Assembly: GCF_017052595.1 (NCBI RefSeq) | Contig: NZ_JAFIDB010000001.1 | Span: 142,483-206,482 of the forward strand | Source: Mycoplasma procyoni | GTDB taxonomy: Bacteria; Bacillota_I; Bacilli_A; Mycoplasmatales; Metamycoplasmataceae | Length of the DNA: 64,000 bases | Direction: 5' to 3' | In this document: one piece after another, positions 32,938 to 42,544 of the stretch | How positions within the stretch are numbered: position 1 is the first letter of the stretch | Layout: each line of letters starts with the position of its first letter | The notes under the pieces: model-generated | The model's database searches: none | Seen by the model: the letters and a program-made list of their open reading frames with translations, nothing else | What the model was told of the DNA's origin: nothing | Position numbers and translations under genes: made by a program

Positions 32938-34953
32938 ATGAAAAACAAAAAATCTTTATTTTTAAGTTCCTTAATTACAATTCCCGCCCTTATTTCAACA
33001 GCAATTTCCTGTCAACAAAGTGACCAAAAAGATCCTAACAAAGACACAAATAATACACCACCAAGCACTCTTTCTCCACAAAACCCTCCTGAAGACAAAC
33101 CAAAACCAGAACAACCATTAAAACCAACAACTCCAACAACTCAAAGTCTTAGTCTCGAATCTTTAGAAACAGAGAAAATAACACAAAATAGTGCAACTAT
33201 CAAACTTAAGTTCAAAAATGCAGACACTAAATTTTCTGCACAAACAAAGTTTGAAATCGGACTTAATAATGCTCAAGCAACTTCAGCATCAAGCTATGAT
33301 TCTCAAAGTCAAACTGTAACATTTGAAGTTTCAAATTTAAACCAAAACACAGAATACACTGTATCTTATATAACTTACAACGGAACTTCCTTTAAAATCA
33401 AAGACAAAAAATTTAGCACATCAAATTCAAGTCAAACACCACCAACTAAACAAAAAGATGACAAAAAAGAACAACCAACACCACCTGCTTTTCCTGGTGT
33501 TTTAGATCTTGAAGCAATTACAAAAGGTATTGAAGAAGCTAAAAAACGTAGAGAACAAGAGAATGCAATTACAAAAGAAAGTGCACCTAAAAACACAAAT
33601 CTCGAACTTTCAGAAACAGAAGTTTATACTCAATTAAGAGATAGATCTTTTGCAATTTCATTCAATGCAAAAGGTGTTGATCCAACAGATAATTCTCTTA
33701 GTTTAGTTGCAACAGAACCAACTGGAACTGCTTGACTTTTAGACTATGCTTGAAAAAACAATCAAGAAAATTCTGATGAACTAATACTATTTTTAGCAAC
33801 TAATGCACACGTTTACTCAAGAGCATTTAACACCCTTAATGCAAAATGAAAAACAAAATTCCCAGAATATTTTTCAGAACAAAACACAGCTCTTGAAAGC
33901 TTTAATATTGGTGTAAATAAAGAAAATACAGATATTTCAGCTCATCCAAATGAATACAAACCTTCAAGTGATTCTAAACCTAAATATTTTACAAATGCAA
34001 CCGTTTCAAACGACGCAGCTGTTTATGATTATAAATTTAAGCAAAATCACACACAAACAGCAGGAATTTTCGATAATCCTAAAACTGTCTTTGTAGCTTC
34101 TAATTTCTATGATGATGCTACAAATAAAGCTATTATAGACAAAAAACACTTATCAGAAAAAGATAAAGAATACACTGTTGGAAAGGATTTTGCTGTATTT
34201 TCACTCAAAATTCACTACAAAAAACTTGCTGAAGAATCTAAAACAAATACTGATTTAGAAGTTCTTAAAAAAGCAATTGATAGAGCTACAAAATCTTTAA
34301 AAGACTCAATTAGTTCTATTAAATCTAAAAACAATATTCCAAACCATGACAACGGTTCTTCACCTTTTATTTCTGTTGATTATCCTTCTAAATGATTTAA
34401 AAATGAAGATGCTAATTTATCAAAATACAGCTCAAATTCTAATTCTTACGCAAACACAAGATCTATTTATATTGCAGGTTTCCCATCAGAAAGCAATTCT
34501 CAATACTTCATGCGAAACTATCCTTCTGGTCTTCAAAAACCCGAAAACGTCTTTAAACAAGGAAACTTTATTCAAAGTTCAAATGTTTCAAACAGTCTAA
34601 AAAATAATAGAGAAATTTTAGGAATAGGAACTGTTGGAATGATTGATAATAGTTCCCTTTACTTTGGAGCATCTGGATCAATGGCTCTAAATGAATATGG
34701 ATTAATTGTTGGAATTTTCTCTACTGTTGCGGGTTCTGTTTCATTTGGTGATTTATCAAAACAAGGTGGAATAACTTTCTTAAGCGAAGCTGTTGATGAT
34801 GATCTAAAAGATTCTTATGCACACAATTTAATTGATGGAAGCGACAAAAACAAATATCCAAAACAAGCAAAATCATACAGACAAAACTTAAAAGAATTTA
34901 AAGAAGAATACAGTGAGTTTAGTCGCACCGCACTTTTCCCTGAAGGAATCTAA
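32938..34953 (+). CDS. DUF31-family putative peptidase lipoprotein
   Basis: 671 aa surface lipoprotein. The signal peptide ends with lipobox AISC (residues 22-25), followed by a Pro/Lys/Thr-rich spacer, then a fibronectin-like beta domain (residues ~70-160, SLESLETEKITQNSATIKL). The C-terminal ~450 residues match the mycoplasmal DUF31 (trypsin-like) peptidase family that includes immunoglobulin protease MIP. FLATNAHVYS supplies the likely catalytic His and YFGASGSMALNE the likely Ser nucleophile. No MIB-like IgG-binding partner gene is adjacent, so the substrate is open. Unusually, the ATG is only 9 nt beyond the pgk terminator, with no SD and no clear promoter. TGA = Trp. Confidence 0.82.
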
Positions 34954-34977
34954 AAAGCCTTATTCACGCATATTTTT

Positions 34978-35012
34978 GACAAAAAACACTCCTTTTTTAG
35001 GGGGTGTTTTGT
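34978..35012. terminator. Shared bidirectional terminator
   Basis: Stem AAAACACTCC / GGGGTGTTTT with T-runs on both strands, between the convergent DUF31 and tsaD genes. Confidence 0.85.
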
Positions 35013-35957
35013 TTATTTTTCTTTTGAGTTTTTGAGATATATTTCAGCTGCTTTTGCAATCATTGCTCCATTATCGGTGCAGTATTCAAATTTAGGAATT
35101 ATTACGTTTGAGTGTAGTTTTTGAAACTCTTGTCTTAATAATTTATTAGCTGAAACACCACCAGCTAAAACAATTGATTCAACATTATATTCCTTTATCG
35201 CTTTAGAAAACTTTTCTAAAACATACTCAACAACAAACCTCTGAAAAGAAGCTGCTATTTCCTTTACAGGAACTACTTCTTTTCTGTTTTCATAACCATT
35301 AATGATGTTGATTACTTGTGTTTTTAAACCACTTAAAGAAAAGTCATATTCATTTTCTGTTTTTGGCTTTGTTAAGCTTAAAAAGTGCGATAATTCTGTA
35401 TTTTCTCAATAAATTTTATCAATTATTGGACCACCAGGAAAACCAAGTCCCAGCCTTCTAGCAACTTTATCATAAGCTTCACCAACTGCATCATCCAGTG
35501 TTTCTCCTATAATTTCTAAATTAGCAGAATCTTTAGCATAAATTATTTGGCTATGCCCTCCAGAAACTAATAACCCAAGTGCTGGAAACTTAATTTCATT
35601 ATCAATTGCACCAGAGAAAAAATGACCATCAAGATGATTTACAGGAACTAAAGGAACACTAAGTGAAATAGCAATTGCATTTGCAAATAAATAACCAATT
35701 TGTAGTGCACCTATTAAGCCTGGTTTTTGTGTATAAGCTACATAATCAATCTTTTTAAGATCATAAAAAGATTTGATTTCTTCTAAAATAACAGCAACAT
35801 TATTTACATGTTCTCTTGAAGCGATTTCCGGAATTGTTCCTCCGTATTTTGCGTGAATTTCAATCTGACTAAAAATAATATTTTTGATTATTTTTCCATT
35901 TTCTAATATTGCTACAGCACTATCATCGTGTGATGTTTCTATTCCTAAAATTACCAT
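35013..35957 (-). CDS. tsaD: tRNA N6-adenosine threonylcarbamoyltransferase TsaD
   Basis: 314 aa, ASKHA fold. It transfers threonylcarbamoyl to A37 of ANN-decoding tRNAs, with TsaB/TsaE (not in this window). MVILGIETSHDDSAVAI is the phosphate-1 motif, the metal-binding region includes VNHLDGHFFSGAI, LLVSGGHSQI is the phosphate-2 motif, and VLAGGVSANKLLR is the adenosine motif. AGGAGGAAAA precedes the ATG. Only one TGA (35406, W in IYWENTE). The typical HxxxH metal site is reduced to HLDGH here, as is usual. Promoter must lie above 35970. Confidence 0.95.
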
Positions 35958-35999
35958 TTTTCCTCCTTTTTAGTTATTAAATTATAAACAAACAAAAAG

Positions 36000-36023
36000 A
36001 AAAAATGCAACATTTGTTGCATT
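36000..36023 (-). terminator. Terminator of PEBP-like lipoprotein gene
   Basis: Hairpin AATGCAAC / GTTGCATT with T-run on the minus strand. Confidence 0.82.
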
Positions 36024-36027
36024 AAAT

Positions 36028-37404
36028 TTATTTAAGTTTAAATTCTAATTTTCCTTCTGCAATTACAGAACCTTTGGCTTGGTGTAAATAACTTCCTAAA
36101 ACATCATAACTTCCTGGATTTTGTCCATTGTCTGGTTCTTGATTTGAAGGTTGATTTTTAGTAAGTTTTTTGTCAAGAGCATAAACTCTAAGAATGTATT
36201 TTGATGAATTTTCGTTTGTTAAGTTTTCAAATTTAGCTAAAGCATATTTTTTGATTAATGCAGAGTAGTTTTGTGCACCTGGTTGTTCAAAGTTTTCATT
36301 ATTTCCTGAATGTAATAAAGCTTGCGCAAAGAAACCGCTTAATGAGTTTTCAAAGTTATTTGTTGTGTCTTCATCTTTGATTTCAACAGACGCAAGTTCA
36401 ACTTTGTCTCCTGAAGCAGGATTTTCAATGTTAACTTTTCCTCAAAGAACCATTCCCACATTTTCTGAATGTTCTGATTCTGATCAGCTTTCAAGAGCTA
36501 ATAAATAACTTTTAGCACCTTCAACTTTATTTCATGATAAAGGTAAAGTTTTTCCACTAACTTCATTTTCATTAATACTTGCAACGTATTCTGATTTTAG
36601 AATTCCGTTTTCAAGTCCTGTTGTTTCAATGTCAATTTTCTTTAGTTCCTCTGATTTGTATAAAGAACCATTAGATGCATTTGTCCCGTATGAGAAGTTT
36701 AAAACACCTTCTGCAACAACTTTGTTTTCAATCGCTTTATAGAAATTGTTTGCAAAGTATTTGTTGTTTCGAGATTCAGGATTAATTGTTTCTGTATTTA
36801 GAGCAAAGACTCTTAGTTCATAAATGTGAGCTGCAGGTGGGTTTGGTCCTTCATAAGAGTTTTGTGCTGTTTTTGGTTCACCTGTAAGCACAGAAGATGG
36901 ATTAGAAAATTCTAATTGTTTGATGTTAGTGTTTGTATTTGTTTTAGAAAAGTCTGCTTCTAAAGTTGTTTGAGTTGCTGGAATGTTGAAAATTCCTCAG
37001 TGAGAATAAATTCCTCCAATTACTTCAGTTGCCATTTTATCAACTAAAATAACTGCATAAGATTTAGCACCTTCTACAGCGTTTCAACTTAGCGGTAAGC
37101 TTTTTCCTTTTGAGTTTTGACTTGCAGCATATTGAGTATCGCTTAAAACTCCATTTTGGATTGCACTTGAGTTAATTTTAATTGAATACACTTCGTTTTT
37201 GTTTTCTGTAACAGGTTGGTTTCCTGTTTTTGGTTTTTCTTCAGGTTTACCTGGTTTTTGTTCAGGTGTTCCTGGGTTATTTGGTTCAACAGGTTGTGTC
37301 ATATCTTCTCCTGTTGATGGTTTTGCTGGATTACATGCAACCACTCCAAAAGTAGCTACAGCAACAGCAGGTAAAGATAATAGTAAGCTTTTAATTTTTT
37401 TCAT
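36028..37404 (-). CDS. Lipoprotein with two PEBP (YbhB/RKIP)-like domains
   Basis: 458 aa. Lipoprotein signal with VVAC lipobox (residues ~21-24), a Pro/Lys/Glu-rich spacer to ~residue 65, then two related halves. Both start with a motif like INSSAIQNGVLSDTQYA / IETTGLENGILKSEYVA and have GKSLPLSWNAVEGAKSYAV / GKTLPLSWNKVEGAKSYLL. This is the phosphatidylethanolamine-binding-protein pattern (PPLSW..VPxGTKSFAL). In the first half YSHWGIFNIPA corresponds to the family's HW(V)xYNIP ligand-site motif; in the second half VLWGKVNIE has lost the His. A ligand-binding surface protein is likely; the ligand is unknown. TGA = Trp at these conserved sites. Confidence 0.72.
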
Positions 37405-37535
37405 ATATTGTTCCTTTTAATTTATGTGCGATAAATTATATAGAAAATTTCTTTAATCAAAAGAAAAATCGCATATTTTTTGTTTGTTTAGTAAACAAAC
37501 TTAAAAAATCTTTTAGTATTATTTTTGCAATAATA

Positions 37536-37541
37536 TATAAT
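37536..37541 (+). promoter_or_regulatory. prfA -10 element, nearly leaderless
   Basis: TATAAT with its last base 8 nt before the prfA ATG. Transcription would start at or next to the start codon, which fits the absence of any SD. Confidence 0.5.
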
Positions 37542-37549
37542 TAAATAAT

Positions 37550-38626
37550 ATGGAAAATTCAATGTACAAATCACTTTCTGCAATTAAAGAAAAGTATAAA
37601 GAACTTAATGATAAATTAATGGACCCAAAAGTAATGGAGGATATTAAAAAATATACTCAAATAAACAGAGAAATCTCTTCAATTAGAGATATTGTTGAAA
37701 CTTTTGAAAAGTATCAACAATACGAAACAAGCTTAAAAGATGCAAAGCTTCTTTTGGCTGAAAAAGATGAAGAACTTGTTGCAATGGCAAAAATGGAAAT
37801 TGCAAACTCCGAAGAGCAAATGCCAATCTTAGAAAAAGAATTAATTATTCTTTTGCTTCCTAAAGATGAAAACGATGACAGAAACGTTATTATGGAAATC
37901 AGAGGGGCGGCTGGTGGAGATGAAGCTAACATTTTTGCTGGAGACCTTTTCAAAATCTATTCTAAATGAGCTGATGCAAATGATATGAACATCAAAATCC
38001 TTGATTCAACTTTTGCTACAGCTGGAGGATTTAGTCAAATCGTTTTCTCTGTAAGCGGTGAAAAAGCCTACTCAAAACTTAAATTTGAATCTGGAGTTCA
38101 CAGGGTTCAAAGAATTCCTGAAACAGAAACACAAGGAAGAGTTCATACATCAACTGTTACAGTAACTGTTATGCCTGAAGCTGATGAAGATGTAGAAATC
38201 GAAATCAATCCAGCGGATTTAAGAATTGATACTTTTAGATCTTCTGGAGCTGGAGGTCAATCAGTTAACACAACAGACTCCGCTGTTAGAATTACACACA
38301 TTCCTACAGGAATTATCGCAAGTTCACAAGATGGAAGAAGTCAAATTGCCAACAAAGAATTAGCAATGAAAATTCTTAAATCAAGACTTTATGATGCTGA
38401 AATTCAAAGAAAGCAAGAAGTTGAAGGAGCATTTAGAAAGCTTGCTGGTTCTGGAGCAAGAAGTGAAAAAATCAGAACTTACAACTATCCTCAAGACAGA
38501 ATCACAGATCACAGAATTGGTTTCTCTACTTCTTTAAAAACAGTTATTTCTGGGCAACTTAACCCAATCATTGAAGCTCTTTTAGCTGAAGAACAAGCAG
38601 AAAAAATCCAAAATGCAGGACTATAA
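37550..38626 (+). CDS. prfA: Peptide chain release factor 1
   Basis: 358 aa class I release factor for UAA/UAG; mollicutes with UGA = Trp have only RF1. The catalytic GGQ lies in [20 protein letters not shown]. The anticodon-like tripeptide sits in [18 protein letters not shown] (PxT type with E in the middle). [16 protein letters not shown] is also conserved. The TGA at 37967 is Trp (SKWADANDM). Start: ATG at 37550 or 37562; neither has an SD, and a TATAAT lies just upstream, so translation may be leaderless. The 3' end overlaps prmC by 14 bp, pairing the factor with its own modifying enzyme. Confidence 0.96.
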
Positions 38627-39344
38627 TAAAAGAAAGAACGAACTTTTGCATGAAAAAGTTCGTTATTCTTTACCTTTAGAAATTTCTAAACAAGAAGAAG
38701 AACTTTTAAAGACCGATACACCCATTCAAAAGATAATTTCCTTTGTAGAAATGCAAAACGTAAAGATTAACGTTAATCACAAAGTATTGATTCCTAGATA
38801 TGAAACAGAGGAAGTTATTTTAGAAGCTTATAAATATATAAACAAAGAATCTAAAGTATTAGATCTTTGTTGTGGAAGCGGTTTTATAGGAATAGTAATT
38901 TCCAAAAATACAGGTTGTAGTGTGGTTTTTGGTGATATTGATGATCAAGCAATAGAGCAAACAAAAGAAAATGCACTACAAAACAAAATAGAAAATTATC
39001 AAGTTTTTAAAAGTGATTTGTTTACTCAAATTCCTAAACAAAAATTTGATTTAATAATTTCTAATCCACCTTATATTCCTGAAAATATAACTCTTGATTC
39101 TTCTGTTTTAAATCATGAACCTCATCATGCACTTTTTGCTAAAAATAATGGAAATTATTTTTATCAAAAAATAGTTGAGCAAGCATGTGAATATCTAAAT
39201 AAAAATGGTGCTTTAATCTTTGAAATCTCACATTGAAACTTAGATTTTTTTAATAGTTTAAAAGACAATAAAAATCTTTCCATTGAAATCAAAAATGATA
39301 TCAATCAAAAAGAAAGAATAGCGATAATTAGATTCAATAATTAA
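38613..39344 (+). CDS. prmC: Release factor glutamine N5-methyltransferase
   Basis: 243 aa SAM-dependent methyltransferase that modifies the Gln of the GGQ motif in RF1. The SAM motif I is [16 protein letters not shown], and the catalytic NPPY motif is [20 protein letters not shown] is the typical PrmC entry. The N-terminal domain is short. TGA at 39234 is Trp (ISHWNLDFF). It overlaps prfA, an arrangement common in bacteria. A weak hairpin AGGGA/TCCCT follows at about 39347-39364 without a good T-run. Confidence 0.94.
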
Positions 39345-39475
39345 CAGAGGGAATAAATATCCCTTATCTAATTTAAATTAAACAGAAAATTTAACAATGC
39401 ATTTGTTGAGTTTTCTGTTTTTCTTTAGATTTGTTGCTGTGTCATTTATTGAGAAAATTACTCTAATTTCGTTCT

Positions 39476-39534
39476 ATAGTTAACACTATAAGTAGTGTTG
39501 ATGATTTGATAGAAAAATATGAGAGAATCATAGG
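39476..39534 (+). repeat. hsd recombination repeat, site A
   Basis: 59 bp encoding the hsdS linker IVNTISSVDDLIEKYERIIG, with one mismatch to site C. The 14-bp core with inverted arms ATAGT-TAAC-ACTAT is at 39476-39489. Confidence 0.85.
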
Positions 39535-40072
39535 TGAAATAGCCAATTTCAGTGATTTTATTTACAATAAATATGAAAATGAAATAAAGGATAATTTAGT
39601 TTTAGGAAAAGATGCGCTGTCAATTCAAACAGGAAAATTAAATGCAAATCAGGCAACAGATAAAGGGGAATATCCATTCTATACCTGTGGAAAAGATGTG
39701 TTGAAAATTGATAATTATTCCTTTGATGGAGATTCAATAATCTTAGCAGGAAATGGCGAAATTTCAGTTAAGTACTATGATGGAAAATTTGATGCATATC
39801 AAAGAACTTATGTAATTAAGACAAATTCCTTTTTCTTTCTTTTTCTCAAAGAATTTGAAAAGAGAGTTGATGAATTTAAAAACGGTTCTCAAGGTTCTGT
39901 TATTAAATTCATAACAAAAAGCATGATTGAAAATGTTAATATTGAAACAAATGAAAACTCTAATACTTTCAATAATAATTTAAAGTTATTGTATAAATTA
40001 AAAATTAATTATCAAAAAAATATATCTACTTTGCAAAAAATCAAATCAACACTTTTATCTAAATATTTCTAA
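39476..40072 (+). pseudogene. hsdS: Silent hsdS cassette A (C-terminal half: conserved linker plus TRD2)
   Basis: About 198 codons in one frame. They begin with the central linker IVNTISSVDDLIEKYERIIG, shared almost base for base with the active hsdS, and end LLSKYF. An in-frame stop lies just upstream and no ATG is available, so it is a donor half-gene. The target-recognition part (ALSIQTGKLNANQATDKGEY, PFYTCGKDVLKIDNYSFDG) differs from the active TRD2. A helical segment and the C-terminus ISTLQKIKSTLLSKYF match the second conserved region of HsdS. The 14-bp core ATAGTTAACACTAT sits at 39476-39489. It is plus strand, opposite to the active gene, as needed for exchange by inversion. Confidence 0.85.
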
Positions 40073-40121
40073 ATAGTTAACACTATAAGTAGTGTTGATG
40101 ATTTGATAGAGAAATATGAGA
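40073..40121 (+). repeat. hsd recombination repeat, site B
   Basis: 49 bp identical to the matching part of site C. Core at 40073-40086. Confidence 0.85.
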
Positions 40122-40645
40122 AAAAGTTGTCTCTTCTAGATAAAAACGGAAGTCTTTACTATCAAAAACAATTGTTGTTAAAAACTAAAGAAATTCCAGT
40201 TGGACAAACAAGTATTTCATATGGAAAGTCAATAACACAAAATAACCGAAATAAAGGAAAATTCCCTTTATTTGGTTCAAATGGAATTATTGAGTACATT
40301 GATGAATGAAACACTAAAAAGGCTGTTATTTTCGGTTGCAGAGGAACTTTAGGAAATATATTTTTCAATAGCGATGAATGTTTTGTTCTTAATACATCAT
40401 TTTACATTGAGGACAGTGAAAATTATGGGAATATTTTCTTTTCGTTAAAGAAACAAAAAGGATTTGTGGACTTAGCAACAGGAGCAGCACAGCCTCAATT
40501 AACTATCGAAAATATAAAAAACGAAAAACTTCTTTTTATTGAAAACAACAGGTTAAATACTTTTTTAGAATTGATGAGCAAATATCAAAAAACGATTAAA
40601 TTACTAAAACAAATTAAAGAAATTTTGCTCAGCAAATACTTTTAA
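40073..40645 (+). pseudogene. hsdS: Silent hsdS cassette B (C-terminal half: conserved linker plus TRD2)
   Basis: A second donor half-gene, about 190 codons, starting at the base after cassette A's stop and in the same frame. It opens with IVNTISSVDDLIEKYEKK and ends EILLSKYF. The recognition part (KTKEIPVGQTSISYGKSITQ ... GKFPLFGSNGIIEY ... ATGAAQPQLTIENI) differs from both cassette A and the active gene; GKFPLFGSNG and GAAQPQLT are usual HsdS TRD phrases. No start codon of its own. Core site at 40073-40086. TGA near 40306 is Trp. A terminator-like hairpin closes it. Confidence 0.85.
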
Positions 40646-40672
40646 AATACCTCCAAAAAAGGAGGTATTTTT
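40645..40672. terminator. Hairpin between silent cassette and recombinase
   Basis: Stem AAATACCTCC-AAAAAA-GGAGGTATTT; T-run on plus, and it also lies directly below the recombinase stop on minus. Its ATACCTCCAAAAAAGG core recurs at the other end of the recombinase gene. Confidence 0.75.
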
Positions 40673-41473
40673 CTATCAATCCACTATTTGATCAACAATT
40701 TCTTGTTGTTCTTCACTTGTTTTTCTTAAATAAATTCTAGTTGTTTCTATTGATTCATGTCCTAATAAATCAGCTAATAGAGCAATATCTTTTCTTTTTT
40801 CAAGGAAATTCTTTGCAAATCTGTGTCTAAAAGAGTGTGGATACACTACTTTTAGATTCATTTTGTATCTTTTTGCAAAGATTTTGAGTTGATGTGCAAT
40901 TCCTCTTGCACTTATTCTCTCTTTTCATTTATTTAAGAAAATATAACCATCTGTTCTTCCTATATTCTCATAATACTCAAGAGCTTTAGTCTTGAGTTTT
41001 TTGGGAATAAAGATTCTTCTGATCTTTCCTGATTTTGTGTAGATATCTATGTAACCTCTTTTGATGTGTTCAAATTTGAATTGCACTAATTCAGAGATTC
41101 TGGCTCCTGTTGCTCCTAAAAACCTAACAACAAAGTATCAATCATACTCTTTGTTTTTTCAGAGCTTATTTTTTAAAAATTCATAATCAGCATCGCTGAT
41201 TACATTTTCTAAAAATTGCTTATTTTGAATTTTGATATACTTTAATTTTAGTTTTTCTTTATTCAAAAATTCAAGATATTTATTGATGCCTTGAATTCTT
41301 AAATTAACTGTTTTTCCTTTATATTCATCAACTAAAATTGATTTAAAGCTTAGTAAATTCTGTTTGTTAATTTCCTCAAAATGGGAGCAATAGAAGTCAA
41401 CAGACTTTAAATAAGAACTAATGGTGTTGATAGATAAATTTTGATTTAATAAATATTTTTTAAAATCTTTCAT
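40673..41473 (-). CDS. Tyrosine recombinase (XerC-like) of the hsd inversion locus
   Basis: 266 aa. N-terminal SAM-like core-binding domain (residues ~1-85: MKDFKKYLLNQNLSINTISS), then the catalytic domain. All active-site residues are visible: Arg in GATGARISELV, Lys in TKSGKIRR, HxxR in PHSFRHRFA, His in LLGHESIE, and the Tyr nucleophile in ETTRIYLRK. TGA codons are Trp, including the last residue. It lies inside the segment bounded by the hsdS linker repeats, so it is inverted along with the segment. The likely job is to invert hsdS cassettes at the ATAGTTAACACTAT sites, by analogy with the hsd and vsa inversion enzymes of M. pulmonis. RBS GGAGG lies inside a hairpin. Confidence 0.9.
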
Positions 41474-41501
41474 AAAAAATATACCTCCAAAAAAGGTATA
41501 T
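41474..41501 (-). promoter_or_regulatory. Hairpin covering recombinase RBS (terminator/attenuator-like)
   Basis: On the minus strand ATATACC-TTTTTTGGA-GGTATAT is followed by six T and then the recombinase ATG. The GGAGG RBS (plus 41484-41488) lies partly in the loop and partly in the 3' arm. The same element therefore looks both like an intrinsic terminator for hsdS and like an RBS-masking hairpin. Confidence 0.55.
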
Positions 41502-41507
41502 CACATA

Positions 41508-42539
41508 CTAAAAATATTTATTTAACAACTGATTTTTTATCTTTTGTAAATTTTCTTTTTTATCTTTTAAACTTAATTCTAATTTTAAAAAGTATTCTAT
41601 TGATTTTTGATATTCTTTCATTTCATCATTAGAAAGAGTTGCAATTTTCAAGGATGAAAATATACCTTCATTTAAAGATGGTCTTGTTGAAGCTTGCGAT
41701 GATTGATAAAGATGTTCTTGAATTTCTGACTGGCTTAAAAAATCCCTTAAATATTCTTTGAAATCGTTTGAAAGTGGAATAATTTTCAATAAAGCAACAT
41801 TATAAGCCCCATATAAACCATATCGAACTTTTCCAGCTTCACCATATTTATCAATCATGATATCATCTTTATTACAGATGTGATTTTTCTTTGAAACAGG
41901 AATAAATGTTAAGTGATTATCGTTGCTGTAATCTCTATTTTGTATAAATCTTACATAATTTTCTTTTTCCTCATAAATATGAAAATTCTTCGGTGGTTGC
42001 CAACCGTTTTCAAAAGAAACAAGATCAACAAAATTTAAAACATTAGTTGCAATATAGTTTTTGTTCTTAAAATTTAAACTTCTAAAGTCCTTGATTTTCC
42101 CTATGATTCTCTCATATTTCTCTATCAAATCATCAACACTACTTATAGTGTTAACTATGTGTTGTTGAGTTTGGAGATCCGGGACTGATATTTCAATATT
42201 ATAGAGAATAGATGTAGTCAAGGATGGAACGGCTGTTCCTTGAGAAAAACCGTTTAGATTTATATTTTGAATTGCATAGAACAAAAATTTTGTTATAACC
42301 TTATCAGAAATAACTTTAGTATAAAACATAGTATCTATCGTTCAAAATTTATTATTAACATAAAGCGGTTTATTCAACGTTCCTTTTCTAGCTATAAGAA
42401 CACTTTCTCCATCATATAAAAAATCAGTGGAATAACCTATTCTGCCGCTAGATCCATATATTGGTATATCCCCTTTTTCATCTTCAACATCTTTTTGATT
42501 TTTACCGTAATATATTTTTATAATCTCTTTTAATTTCAT
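41508..42539 (-). CDS. hsdS: Type I restriction enzyme specificity subunit HsdS (active copy)
   Basis: 343 aa, the only complete hsdS in the locus. TRD1 (residues ~1-120: MKLKEIIKIYYGKNQKDVED, GDIPIYGSSGRIGYST) is followed by the central conserved helix (SVPDLQTQQHIVNTISSVDD). TRD2 covers ~150-320 (SFENGWQPPKNFHIYEEKE, SSQASTRPSLNEGIFSSLKI), and the C-terminal helix ends in QKIKNQLLNKYF. HsdS reads a bipartite DNA target and holds two HsdM. The ATG at 42539 has no SD and is only 5 bp from the ATG of the opposed half-gene. The coding sequence contains one recombination core at 42145-42158. TGA = Trp. Confidence 0.9.
42100..42179 (-). repeat. hsd recombination repeat, site C (inside active hsdS)
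   Basis: Inverted relative to the other three sites; core 42145-42158. The part below the core matches sites A and B, and the part above it matches site D. Confidence 0.85.
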
Positions 42540-42544
42540 AAAAT

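Noticed and set aside
39506..40072. Silent cassette A as an independent gene starting at TTG 39508 region
   Set aside because: No RBS, the homology starts upstream of that codon, and it is exactly the second half of HsdS; it is a donor cassette.
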